Assembly (NCBI GenBank): GCA_018267095.1
Contig: JAFDZC010000003.1
Location: 81,133 to 145,132, forward strand
Direction: 5' to 3'
Length of the DNA stretch: 64,000 bases
From: Bacteroidota bacterium
GTDB lineage: Bacteria; Bacteroidota; Bacteroidia; Flavobacteriales; Flavobacteriaceae
Part shown: positions 33,444 through 41,767 of the stretch, one piece after another
Position numbering within the stretch: position 1 is the first letter of the stretch
Layout: each line of letters opens with the position of its first letter
Position numbers and translations under genes: made by a program
The notes under the pieces: model-generated
Database searches by the model: none
The model's input: the letters and a program-made list of their open reading frames with translations, nothing else
What the model was told of the DNA's origin: nothing

Positions 33444-34526
33444 ATGACCAAACAAGAAATCATCGCCAGCTTTGATCCGTCACAACCCGGATTGGCTGAC
33501 CAAACTATATTCGGATTGCCTTTTTCGGCTCAAGACAGTGAAATTATTGTGGTGCCCGTTCCGTGGGAAGTAACGGTGAGCTATGGCGCCGGTGCCTCAG
33601 AAGGACCAGAAGCTATTTTTGAAGCTTCGTTTCAAGTGGACTTACATCATCAAGATTTTCCGGAGCTCTGGAAGCTTGGCATCTATTACGATGACAGCGA
33701 ACTTATATCGTCATGGGCACAAAAAAGCGTTCAGTATAAAGCCATGGCGCAACCGATTATTGAAGCTTTAGAAAGTGGTGAATCGGTAGAAGATCATCCT
33801 AAATTAAAAGCCGATTTACAAACCATCAACCAAGCTTGTCAAGATTTGCACGATCAAGTGCGCGAGCGCGTTTTGTATTGGATGCAACAAGGCAAAAAAG
33901 TAGTTTTGCTCGGCGGTGATCACTCAACGCCACTCGGATATTACCAAGCGATGGCGACCCAGCATGACAACTTTGGGATTTTGCACCTCGATGCCCATAT
34001 GGATTTGCGCATCGCTTATGAAGGTTTTACTTATTCGCATGCGTCGATTATGTATAATGCGCTGCAGATTCCGCAAATCAGCAAAATTGTTCAGATTGGT
34101 ATTCGCGATTTTTGTGCGCAAGAAGTTGAAGTGGTTCAATCGCAAGGCGGACGCGTTCAGGTACACACCGATGCCGACATGAAAGCCAAAACTTTTAAAG
34201 GAATGACATGGGATGCGCAGTGTGACGAAATCATTGCCGCGCTTCCGCAAAAAGTAGCCGTTAGTTTTGATATTGATGGCATGTATTCATGGTATGCACC
34301 ACATACAGGCACGCCGGTTCCGGGCGGTTTCTCTTTTGAACAAGCGACTTATTTGTTCAATAAATTAGCGCAAAGCGGAAAAGAAATCATCGGAATGGAT
34401 TTGGTCGAAGTGGCTCCCGGTGAAGACGATTGGGACGGAAACGTCGGTGCGCGCATGTTGTATCATATGTGTGGCGTTTGGGCACAAAACAACGGACTTG
34501 AAGTCGGAAAGAGAATTAGCTTTTAA
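33444..34526 (+). CDS. Arginase/agmatinase/formimidoylglutamase-family hydrolase
   Basis: A 360-residue ureohydrolase-fold enzyme. The binuclear manganese ligands are visible in GGDHSTPLGY, LDAHMDLR and SFDIDGMYSWYAP. ATG 33444 (MTKQEIIASFDPSQPG) follows the promoter; a longer in-frame reading would run through it. The insertion of about 70 residues before GGDHS and the Trp/Tyr-rich DGMYSWYAP loop distinguish it from classical arginase. Substrate could be agmatine, formiminoglutamate or another guanidino compound; the sequence does not decide. It has its own promoter and terminator. Confidence 0.85.
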   Translation: MTKQEIIASFDPSQPGLADQTIFGLPFSAQDSEIIVVPVPWEVTVSYGAGASEGPEAIFEASFQVDLHHQDFPELWKLGIYYDDSELISSWAQKSVQYKAMAQPIIEALESGESVEDHPKLKADLQTINQACQDLHDQVRERVLYWMQQGKKVVLLGGDHSTPLGYYQAMATQHDNFGILHLDAHMDLRIAYEGFTYSHASIMYNALQIPQISKIVQIGIRDFCAQEVEVVQSQGGRVQVHTDADMKAKTFKGMTWDAQCDEIIAALPQKVAVSFDIDGMYSWYAPHTGTPVPGGFSFEQATYLFNKLAQSGKEIIGMDLVEVAPGEDDWDGNVGARMLYHMCGVWAQNNGLEVGKRISF

Positions 34527-34547
34527 AAAGAAAAATGCTTTATAATG

Positions 34548-34580
34548 AAACCCGCTCTTTTGAGTGGGTTTTTTGTTTTT
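34548..34580 (+). terminator. Terminator after the arginase-family gene
   Basis: AAACCCGCTC (34548-34557) pairs with GAGTGGGTTT (34562-34571), ten base pairs with one G-U, over a TTTT loop, then a T-rich run. Confidence 0.9.
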
Positions 34581-34625
34581 AATTTGGGGTGGTTCTGTAA
34601 AATTAAGAGTGTTTTTTAGTGAATG

Positions 34626-34696
34626 CCCTAAAATTTATATGGTTGAATTTTAAAATTCGTAAAAGTTATTGCTTTGAAAGGCTTAAATTTTTAGGG
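34626..34696. promoter_or_regulatory. Long-range inverted repeat upstream of amt
   Basis: CCCTAAAATTTA (34626-34637) is mirrored by TAAATTTTTAGGG (34684-34696) with one extra base; the 46 bases between contain the palindrome GAATTTTAAAATTC (34645-34658). It sits about 45-115 bases before the amt ATG and could be a regulator-binding pair or RNA stem. No TAnnTTTG element is obvious. Confidence 0.4.
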
Positions 34697-34739
34697 TAAA
34701 ATTCATTTTTTTATTTTTATCCTAATTAAAACGCTAGTT

Positions 34740-36053
34740 ATGAGAAAAATTGTACTGAGTTTTGTCTTGATTTTGCTTTTACTGCTCACGTTGTTTTCCC
34801 ATTTATTATTAGATGAAAATTCCATCCAAACCAGCTTGACACAATTCGATACCGGTGATACCGCTTGGATGCTCGTAGCTACAGCCTTGGTTTTACTGAT
34901 GACACCGGGTTTGGGCTTTTTTTACGGCGGCATGGTCGGCAAGAAAAATGTCATCAGCACCATGATGCAGAGTTTTATGGCCATGGTTATCGTTACCGTG
35001 CTTTGGGTGGTTGTGGCGTTTGGTTTATCGTTTGGCCAGAGCATTGGCGGATTTATTGGCAATCCGACCGATTATATCTTCTTTCAAAAAGTTAGTGTTT
35101 TAAGCGCTTGGCCGCTTGCTCCGACCATTCCTTTTTTGCTCTTTGCCTTGTTTCAAGCCAAGTTTGCCATCATCACGCCGGCACTCGTTACTGGTGCTTT
35201 TGCCGAACGCATTCGTTTTTGGGCGTATCTGCTCTTTATGGTTTTATTCATATTGGTCGTTTATACGCCGCTCGCACATTGCACTTGGCATCCGGATGGC
35301 TTGTTGTTTAAGCTCGGCGTTTTAGATTTTGCAGGTGGAACCGTCGTACATATGAGTGCGGGTTGGGCGGCTTTGGCAGGCGCTATTTTTCTCGGAAAGC
35401 GAAAAACACAAACCTCTAGCCCGGCGCGAATTACCTATGTTTTGCTCGGAACCGGATTGCTGTGGTTTGGTTGGTTCGGATTCAATGCAGGTTCGGCGAT
35501 GGGCGCCAACACAATTGCGGTTCAAGCACTGGGAACTACCACAGTAGCGGCAGCCGCAGCGGCGATGGCTTGGGTATTTCTCGATAAAATTTGGGGACAC
35601 AAACCTTCGGCCATGGGCGCTTGTATAGGTTCGGTGGTGGGATTGGTGGCGATTACTCCGGCAGCCGGTTATGTGAGCATGCCGCATGCCATTTTTATCG
35701 GAATCTTCAGTAGTTGGGTGAGCAATGTGATGGTGTCTAAATTTCCGAAAGGCAAAATTGACGATGCGCTCGATGTGTTTAGTTGCCACGGAGTGGGCGG
35801 TATGGTGGGCATGTTGCTTACAGGCGTTTTTGCTTCCAAACAAGTCAATCCGGCGGTCACTGATCAAGGGTTGATTTTCGGCGAAACCACGTTGTTTTTC
35901 CATCAACTTATTGCGTTGGTTTTGGTATCGATATTCGCCTTTGGAATGTCCTATACCGTGTTTTTTGCGGTAAACAAATTGACCCCGTTGCGCGTGAGCG
36001 AAGAAAAAGAAGAACTCGGCTTAGACATCACCCAACACGGCGAGAATCTTTAA
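34740..36053 (+). CDS. amt: Ammonium transporter (Amt family)
   Basis: A 437-residue inner-membrane ammonium channel. It opens with an N-terminal hydrophobic segment (FVLILLLLLTLFSHLLL) and then the family region WMLVATALVLLMTPGLGFFY with GGMVGKKN. The twin pore histidines lie in GGTVVHMSAGWAAL and FSCHGVGGMVGMLLTGVFA. About eleven transmembrane helices can be counted after the N-terminal segment. No GlnB/GlnK gene adjoins it, although amt and glnK are often paired. The stop overlaps the convergent photolyase gene by a few bases. Confidence 0.95.
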   Translation: MRKIVLSFVLILLLLLTLFSHLLLDENSIQTSLTQFDTGDTAWMLVATALVLLMTPGLGFFYGGMVGKKNVISTMMQSFMAMVIVTVLWVVVAFGLSFGQSIGGFIGNPTDYIFFQKVSVLSAWPLAPTIPFLLFALFQAKFAIITPALVTGAFAERIRFWAYLLFMVLFILVVYTPLAHCTWHPDGLLFKLGVLDFAGGTVVHMSAGWAALAGAIFLGKRKTQTSSPARITYVLLGTGLLWFGWFGFNAGSAMGANTIAVQALGTTTVAAAAAAMAWVFLDKIWGHKPSAMGACIGSVVGLVAITPAAGYVSMPHAIFIGIFSSWVSNVMVSKFPKGKIDDALDVFSCHGVGGMVGMLLTGVFASKQVNPAVTDQGLIFGETTLFFHQLIALVLVSIFAFGMSYTVFFAVNKLTPLRVSEEKEELGLDITQHGENL

Positions 36054-37582
36054 AAAGCATCCGGATTTTGAATGATTTTTTGCGCTCTTTCGCGCATTTG
36101 TGCTCGTTGTTCTGCGGGCATTTTCTCCAGTTGATGATACATCATCGACATTCTTGGGTTGTCTTGTAAATAGGTTCGGTTGACTTCGAGAAAATTCCAA
36201 TACAAACTATTGAATGGGCAGGCTTTTTCGGAGGTTTTTTCTTTGACATGATAACGGCAATTATCGCAGTAATTACTCATTTTTTGGATATAACTTCCTG
36301 AAGAAATATAAGGCTTGGTCGCAATGATTCCACCGTCTGCATATTGACTCATGCCCCGCGTGTTGGGCATTTCGACCCATTCAATCGCATCGATGTACAC
36401 GCCCAAATACCAAGCGTCCACCGCATCGGGATGCAAATGCGTGAGCAACGAAAAATTCCCGATGACCATCAGTCGCTGAATGTGGTGCGCATAAGCATCG
36501 TCGAGACTTTGACCGATGGCGTTTTTGAGACAATTCATTTGCGTTTGTCCGGTCCAGAAAAACGCAGGCAATTTGTTTTCGTGATTGAAATAATTGAGGT
36601 TTTGATATTCGGGCATTTTCGCCCAATAAATTCCGCGTACATATTCACGCCAACCCAGAATCTGCCGAACAAAACCCTCAATCTGAGGCAAAGAAATTTT
36701 ATGGCTGTTTTGTTCAAAAGTCTCAATCGCTTTTTGAATTACTTCGGCCGGCGACAGCATTTTGGTATTCATGGCAAACGACAAACGCGCGTGAAAGAGA
36801 TATTTTTCTCGGCTGTGCATGGCATCTTCATAATCGCCAAAGTGTTCCAGTAAATATTGGCAGAAATAAGTCAATTGTTCCAGACATTGTTGTCGATTGA
36901 TGGGCCACGAAAGCGCTTCTGGATTGATGTTGCCAAAGAAATCTATTTTCTCTGACAGAATTTCCCGGTAGATTTCCGAAACATCATTGTTAAAAATCAT
37001 CGCCGGCGGAACCGGATGTTCACCTTTGTATTTCTTGCGGTTTTCGTGGTCAAAATTCCAAGCGCCGCCCAGAGGTGCATCGCCTTGCATGAGTATTTGG
37101 TGTTTCTTGCGCATGAGTCGGTAGAAACTTTCCATGAGCCACTGTTTTTTGCCTGAAAAATAATCGCGCAATTCAACTCTCGCGGTAAAAAAATGCTCGG
37201 TTGAAAAGCATTCAGAAGCAATAGATAAGTTTGCACAAAAGTGATTCAATTGCTCATCGAGTCGATATTCATCGGGTTGTTGATATTCAAATTTCTCGAT
37301 TGATAATTCACCGATGAAGTGATTTAAAATCTGATCGAGTGGTTTTCGTGCCATCGGATGCTGAATCTTGAGATAAATAACTTGGTGTTTTTGTTTCATC
37401 AAGCCATTGGCAAATGCGCGCATCGCCGCAAAAAAGGCTGAGATTTTTTGTATATGGTGTTTTACATAATTGGTTTCCTGATGCATTTCAACCATCAAAT
37501 AAACGATGCTTTCAGAGGTTTTTTGATACCACGAATGTTGCGCATTGAGCTGATCGCCCAAAATAAGTCGAAGTGTTTTCAT
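36050..37582 (-). CDS. Iron-sulfur bacterial cryptochrome/(6-4) photolyase (FeS-BCP, PhrB-like)
   Basis: A 510-residue photolyase-superfamily protein. It begins MKTLRLILGDQLN, the typical start of the FeS-BCP group (an upstream TTG was rejected). Cys351, Cys439, Cys442 and Cys455 are spaced like the four [4Fe-4S] ligands of Agrobacterium PhrB. FAD-pocket motifs include QILGWREYVRGIYW and DAYAHHIQRLMVIGNF. WNFDHENRKKY is a family signature. The group repairs (6-4) photoproducts or acts as a blue-light sensor. It is the last gene of a four-gene operon, five bases after CryDASH. Confidence 0.93.
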   Translation of the reverse strand: MKTLRLILGDQLNAQHSWYQKTSESIVYLMVEMHQETNYVKHHIQKISAFFAAMRAFANGLMKQKHQVIYLKIQHPMARKPLDQILNHFIGELSIEKFEYQQPDEYRLDEQLNHFCANLSIASECFSTEHFFTARVELRDYFSGKKQWLMESFYRLMRKKHQILMQGDAPLGGAWNFDHENRKKYKGEHPVPPAMIFNNDVSEIYREILSEKIDFFGNINPEALSWPINRQQCLEQLTYFCQYLLEHFGDYEDAMHSREKYLFHARLSFAMNTKMLSPAEVIQKAIETFEQNSHKISLPQIEGFVRQILGWREYVRGIYWAKMPEYQNLNYFNHENKLPAFFWTGQTQMNCLKNAIGQSLDDAYAHHIQRLMVIGNFSLLTHLHPDAVDAWYLGVYIDAIEWVEMPNTRGMSQYADGGIIATKPYISSGSYIQKMSNYCDNCRYHVKEKTSEKACPFNSLYWNFLEVNRTYLQDNPRMSMMYHQLEKMPAEQRAQMRERAQKIIQNPDAF

Positions 37583-37587
37583 AATGC

Positions 37588-38862
37588 TTAAAGCCAAAGT
37601 TTTTGAAAGGCTTGTTGCGGGTCGTACATGTCAGCCTGACGTTTGATGTTGAACATTCTATCGCGCGGATCGTTGCCCACACCGGCGTTGTAGATCCAGT
37701 TTCCGTAGTTGCTGTGCACGTCATAATCGATGAGCATACTCTCAAAATATGCCGCGGCTATGTGCCAATCTTCTTGCCATTGTTTGGCCCAAAAACTCGC
37801 TACATTTTGTCGTCCGCGGTTGCTCATAAAACCGGTTTCGCGCAACTCAATCATGTTGGCATTGACAAAAGGTTCGGGTGTTTTTCCTTCAGTCCACAGT
37901 TTGAATTTGTGTTTGTTTTGATTCCAATGGTAAGGACGATTAAGGATTCCGCCCAAATGGAAAATCTTGTTCTGATGTTTGAGCGAAATATATTTGAAGT
38001 AATCGCGCCAAATCAATTCAAAAATGAGCCAATAGGTATCTTCGTTTTTGACGATGGTTCGTTCAAATTTTCTCACGGCTTCATAAATGGTGCGTGCTGA
38101 AATGCTTCCGTTGGCCAGCCAGAGCGATAGTTTAGAACTGTAATCAGCGCCGATAAGTCCGTTGCGGGTTTGCTTGTAACGCGCTAAATTTTGCGTAATA
38201 AAAAAATAGTCTTCCAATCGGTTGAGCGCTTGCAATTCACCGCCTTTGAACGGAACGGCTGAATTGGGATGCGTTTCAAAATCTTCAAAACCTAAGTCAG
38301 TCAGTGACGGAATTTTATTTTGCGGCTCACTGTAATTTTCAGACGGCATTTGCGGAGCAGCAATAGGTTGTCTCACGCGCGCTAGTTGTTCGGTTTTTTT
38401 TCGGAATTCGGTGAAGACTTCGGGAATTTGTGCCCAATTTTGATAGGGAATATCTTCAGGATGAAACAAAAACTGATCGTAGTTTTCAACCCATTGTACC
38501 TTGGTTTTTTGTTTGATTTGTCGCAGAATGGTTTGTTCTTCTGAAGTCCATTCGGTCATTTTATACACACGGTCAATTTGATGTTGAGAAACCAAATTCG
38601 GTAAAGCCACCTCGGGTTTTTCAAAAATTACTTCTAGCGGAATGTTGATTTTTTCGAGCGATAACCGAAGTTCTGTAAGGGTTTCCAATAAAAATTTAGC
38701 ACGGAATTTTTCGGTTCTTTTAAAACCGTAGTTCGTCGTTTCAAATTGGCGCGGATCTATGCAGTAGACAGCCTGAACCTGCTCGTTTTCTTGACAGGCC
38801 AAACTCAGTGAGACATTGTCGCGGATGCGTAAATCTTGGGTGAACCAAACCAGTGCTTTCAT
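37588..38862 (-). CDS. DASH-family cryptochrome
   Basis: A 424-residue cryptochrome/photolyase. The N-terminal Rossmann-like domain opens [16 protein letters not shown]. The FAD domain shows [35 protein letters not shown] and [21 protein letters not shown], then [20 protein letters not shown]; these are CryDASH signatures. CryDASH proteins repair CPDs mainly in single-stranded DNA and some sense light. The start ATG overlaps the DUF2256 stop (ATGA). The chromophore-binding position cannot be judged by eye. Confidence 0.94.
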   Translation of the reverse strand: MKALVWFTQDLRIRDNVSLSLACQENEQVQAVYCIDPRQFETTNYGFKRTEKFRAKFLLETLTELRLSLEKINIPLEVIFEKPEVALPNLVSQHQIDRVYKMTEWTSEEQTILRQIKQKTKVQWVENYDQFLFHPEDIPYQNWAQIPEVFTEFRKKTEQLARVRQPIAAPQMPSENYSEPQNKIPSLTDLGFEDFETHPNSAVPFKGGELQALNRLEDYFFITQNLARYKQTRNGLIGADYSSKLSLWLANGSISARTIYEAVRKFERTIVKNEDTYWLIFELIWRDYFKYISLKHQNKIFHLGGILNRPYHWNQNKHKFKLWTEGKTPEPFVNANMIELRETGFMSNRGRQNVASFWAKQWQEDWHIAAAYFESMLIDYDVHSNYGNWIYNAGVGNDPRDRMFNIKRQADMYDPQQAFQKLWL

Positions 38863-39005
38863 TGAGTGTTGTTTTTATTTTGACGGCAGCGCTCACTGCA
38901 ATAAACCACAGCATTCCAGTTGCGTTCCCATTTTTTTCGCCAAGCAAACGGACGCTCACAAACCGGACAAATTTTGGTGGGTAAATGCTGTTTTTGGTGC
39001 GTCAT
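38859..39005 (-). CDS. DUF2256 small zinc-ribbon-like protein
   Basis: A 48-residue protein: an [11 protein letters not shown] leader, then [10 protein letters not shown] and the pair YCSERC, giving CPxC plus CxxxC, a likely zinc-binding set of four cysteines, with [12 protein letters not shown] between them. This is the DUF2256 pattern. It is embedded between the flavin reductase and CryDASH genes with four-base overlaps on both sides (ATGA), so it must be translated with them. The family is known for sitting next to cryptochrome/photolyase genes; its function is unknown. Confidence 0.88.
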   Translation of the reverse strand: MTHQKQHLPTKICPVCERPFAWRKKWERNWNAVVYCSERCRQNKNNTQ

Positions 39006-39640
39006 TTTAAAATTGATTCGGTGGGTTTGTGCGGTCGGGCGTATGCGAAGCGGTCGATGATTTGAGGCAACGCATATCCGTCGAGACCATTAATGGCCGC
39101 TACTTTGGCTTGATCTAACCGAATCCAGCCATCTTCGTGCAAAAGCGGTTCAGCAATAAAAATGTGTTCAATGGATGCCACGATCATAATCGTATTGTTT
39201 TCGGCGATGGGATATTCATTAAGGTATTTACAATATAGCTGTACCGGACTTTGGGTTACAAACGGAATAGGTAAATTGTTTTTGAATTCTGGAACCAAAT
39301 CGGTTTGATCAAATTCTGAAATTTCTTCCGGATAAGCGGCAGAACTGTGGTGGGCGCTTTGGATTTGTTCAGCGGTGATGTGGTTGATTGTAAAATAACC
39401 AACTTCACGGATGTTCTGATACGTATTTCTGGGCACAACCGTTGGGCGCACTATAAAACCGATGAGCGCCGGATCGCTGCCCAAATGCGTGATGCTGCTG
39501 AAAATGGCCACATTGGGAATGCCGCTTTTGGATTGCGAAACAATCAGGTTGGCCGATTTGTATCCGGTGGCTGAATTGATCAAATTGAGCCTGAAAATGC
39601 GGTCCATTTGTTGGATTTCGGCTTGAGAAAATGACTTCAT
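39002..39640 (-). CDS. Flavin reductase-family protein
   Basis: A 212-residue FMN-binding split-barrel protein. ATG 39640 ([16 protein letters not shown]) is preferred to a TTG 21 bases upstream. The region [18 protein letters not shown], then [21 protein letters not shown] and [15 protein letters not shown], matches flavin reductase/DIM6-NTAB-like domains. As first gene of the photoreactivation operon it may supply reduced flavin to the FAD enzymes encoded behind it; that link is inference. An operator-like inverted repeat precedes it. Confidence 0.85.
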   Translation of the reverse strand: MKSFSQAEIQQMDRIFRLNLINSATGYKSANLIVSQSKSGIPNVAIFSSITHLGSDPALIGFIVRPTVVPRNTYQNIREVGYFTINHITAEQIQSAHHSSAAYPEEISEFDQTDLVPEFKNNLPIPFVTQSPVQLYCKYLNEYPIAENNTIMIVASIEHIFIAEPLLHEDGWIRLDQAKVAAINGLDGYALPQIIDRFAYARPHKPTESILK

Positions 39641-39668
39641 AAAGGAAAGTTTGCGCAACAAAAATACA

Positions 39669-39704
39669 TTTTGTTTAATAAAATAAATAAAAAGTTAAAC
39701 AAAA
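39669..39704. promoter_or_regulatory. Candidate TetR operator of the photoreactivation operon
   Basis: TTTTGTTTAA (39669-39678) and TTAAACAAAA (39695-39704) are a perfect 10-bp inverted repeat with a 16-base spacer, 28 bases before the flavin reductase ATG. A TATTTTTG -7-like element lies on the minus strand at 39666-39659. The site at 11629-11664 before tetR has the same half-sites, two bases different, and the same spacing. Confidence 0.68.
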
Positions 39705-39710
39705 TTTTCA

Positions 39711-39820
39711 GCCGCGTGAAGGATGGCAGCGATAGCCCGCAGCCGCGAGACACGAGCAGGCGAGGACTAAAGCGAACAGCCTGACAGCGGCGCAGCGCAG
39801 CGGAGCCGGTGGCACGCCCC
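39711..39820. repeat. GC-rich intergenic repeat, copy 4
   Basis: A 110-base element, nearly the reverse complement of 29249-29346: it starts GCCGCGTGAAGGATGGCAGCG and ends CCGGTGGCACGCCCC. A roughly 10-base insertion (GAGACACGAGCAGG area) distinguishes the copies. It lies in the divergent region between the photoreactivation operon and kmo, directly beside the operator-like repeat. Confidence 0.85.
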
Positions 39821-39863
39821 ATAATAAAAGTGAATTTTATGCGGCTGAGCCAATATTATTCGC

Positions 39864-39871
39864 TACTTTTG
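39864..39871 (+). promoter_or_regulatory. kmo promoter -7 element
   Basis: TACTTTTG is a perfect TAnnTTTG match 26 bases before the kmo ATG. No TTG is seen at the expected upstream distance, so only the -7 part is called. Confidence 0.5.
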
Positions 39872-39897
39872 ACCCGCTTTTACGATGCAATTTCATC

Positions 39898-41244
39898 ATG
39901 CAACAACCTAAAAAAATCGCAGTAGTCGGTTCGGGTCTGGTGGGCTCGCTCTTGGCTATTTACCTCAAAAAAGCCGGTCATACGGTACATGTTTTTGACC
40001 GCAGCCCCGATATTAGAACTGTTGAATTTTCTGGCCGATCCATTAATTTAGTGATGTCGGATCGCGGTTGGAAAACCCTTGAAGATATTGGTCTGGGCGA
40101 AGAAATCAGGCAAATCGGGATTCCGGTAGACAAACGCGCGATTCACATGCCCGACCGCTCACTTAATTACCAATATTACGGCAAAGAAGGGGAGGCGATT
40201 TTTTCGCTTTCTCGGGGTTTGCTCAATCGTAAAATGGTTGATTTGGCCGAAGCTGCCGGCGTGGAATTCTTCTTTAATCATCGTATTTGGGATGTGACTC
40301 TGAGCGATGCCACGCTGCACATTGGTGAGACTGAACGCGGCGAATGGGACGAGCTCGATTATGATTTGGTGTTTGGTTCAGACGGGGCTTTTTCAAGAGT
40401 TCGCCATCGAATGCAACGCCAGAGTATGTTTAATTATTCTCAGGAATTTTTAAAGCTTGGCTATAAAGAATTGCACATTCCGGCCAACACAGACGGTTCG
40501 CACAAACTCGATAAAAACTCTTTACACATTTGGCCGCGCGGTGATTATATGCTTATGGCGCTGGCCAATACCGACGGGACTTTTACCTGTACGCTGTTTA
40601 TGCCGCACGAAGGCGAGAACTCATTTGCACAGCTCAAAGACCAGGAAACTTTAGAAGCTTTTTTTGCAGAACATTTCCCGGATACGGCTGAAGTGATTCC
40701 GGATTTGGTAGAAGATTTCTTTAAAAACCCGACGAGCTTTTTGGTGACCATGAAGTGTTTTCCGTGGACTTATCAAGACAAAGTAGCGCTTATTGGCGAT
40801 GCTTGCCACGCGATTGTTCCGTTTTACGGACACGGAATGAATGCCGGATTTGAAGACATCACCATTTTGCACCAAATGATGCAACAATACGGCGATGACT
40901 GGCACATGGTTTTTTCAGAATATGAAAAGTCGCGCAAACCCAACGCTGATGCCATTGCTGAGTTATCCTACCGCAATTTTATGGAAATGAGTACCAAAAC
41001 GGCCGATGCGCAGTTTTTGCTTCAGAAGAAAATTGAAAAGTGGTTCTCAGAAAAGCATCCTGATAAGTGGTTGCCGCTCTACAGTCGCGTGACTTTTAGT
41101 TTGCGACCGTATTCAGAGGCTTTGGCTATTGGCAATCGTCAGAACGAGATTATGGAGACGGTGATGAAAACTACAGCCGATATTGAATTGAAATGGAATA
41201 GTCTTGAGGTAGAACAAAAAATCTTAGAACTCCTCAATCAATAA
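39898..41244 (+). CDS. kmo: Kynurenine 3-monooxygenase (FAD-dependent)
   Basis: A 448-residue class A flavoprotein monooxygenase. The N-terminal FAD motif is VVGSGLVGSLLAIYL, followed by VFDRSPDIR. The ribose-contacting motif is VALIGDACHAIVPFYGHG, with MNAGFEDI after it. SGRSINLVMSDRGW and LLNRKMVDLAEAAG are typical of KMO rather than of other aromatic hydroxylases. It hydroxylates kynurenine to 3-hydroxykynurenine, which kynU (30196) cleaves. Length matches bacterial KMO, with a helical C-terminal region. Confidence 0.93.
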   Translation: MQQPKKIAVVGSGLVGSLLAIYLKKAGHTVHVFDRSPDIRTVEFSGRSINLVMSDRGWKTLEDIGLGEEIRQIGIPVDKRAIHMPDRSLNYQYYGKEGEAIFSLSRGLLNRKMVDLAEAAGVEFFFNHRIWDVTLSDATLHIGETERGEWDELDYDLVFGSDGAFSRVRHRMQRQSMFNYSQEFLKLGYKELHIPANTDGSHKLDKNSLHIWPRGDYMLMALANTDGTFTCTLFMPHEGENSFAQLKDQETLEAFFAEHFPDTAEVIPDLVEDFFKNPTSFLVTMKCFPWTYQDKVALIGDACHAIVPFYGHGMNAGFEDITILHQMMQQYGDDWHMVFSEYEKSRKPNADAIAELSYRNFMEMSTKTADAQFLLQKKIEKWFSEKHPDKWLPLYSRVTFSLRPYSEALAIGNRQNEIMETVMKTTADIELKWNSLEVEQKILELLNQ

Positions 41245-41254
41245 TTGAATCTGC

Positions 41255-41767
41255 ATGCGCGTCTACTTTTTTTTGTTCCTCTTTTTGTTGGTTGCTTGTA
41301 GCAATTCGGACTCAAAGGTTTGTGTACAGACAAAGACGATTAAAATCAATTCTGTTCCGCAAGAAGCCGCTTTCGATGGTTTAAAACTGGTTTTTTCAAA
41401 CGATCATTTTAAAGTATATTTTTCGAAATACGCTTCGGTAAACGGCGACATGATTCGAGATGGTTCTGGGCTTTATATTGTGAATCAAAATACCGGAGTG
41501 GCTTATTCGAGTTATGACTTCTTTTCGGGTGAAATCCCGGAAACTGTTAGCGATCCTACCGATTTTTTTACTGTCGCTAGTTTGAAAATTTCAAATAATT
41601 GCGAACAGGTTTTCTTTTCAGACGACATCAACAATTTTATGTGGTTTCCGGGGAATCCTTCATCAATTGCGGAAGGAATTTATCATGCTGAATTGAAATT
41701 AAAACTCGCTGACAATTCAGATGTTTCGGTTAAAACCAATTTTGAAATTATCAAATACGGTTTATAA
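41255..41767 (+). CDS. Small lipoprotein of unknown function
   Basis: A 170-residue protein beginning MRVYFFLFLFLLVACSNSDS, with a clear lipobox (LVAC) and a polar mature start. The rest is rich in beta-strand patterns with aromatic residues (FDGLKLVFSNDHFKVYFSKY, then GLYIVNQNTGVAYSSYDFF). I do not recognise a family. It follows kmo by ten bases and may be co-transcribed. Its 3' end overlaps the convergent cupin gene by six bases. Confidence 0.72.
   Translation: MRVYFFLFLFLLVACSNSDSKVCVQTKTIKINSVPQEAAFDGLKLVFSNDHFKVYFSKYASVNGDMIRDGSGLYIVNQNTGVAYSSYDFFSGEIPETVSDPTDFFTVASLKISNNCEQVFFSDDINNFMWFPGNPSSIAEGIYHAELKLKLADNSDVSVKTNFEIIKYGL

Noticed and set aside
35322-35906. Minus-strand open frame opposite amt
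   Set aside because: Composition is Arg/His/Ser-rich as expected from the complement of membrane-helix codons.
36344-36853. Plus-strand open frame opposite the Fe-S photolyase gene
   Set aside because: It is a shadow of the photolyase reading frame, with no signal, promoter or domain.
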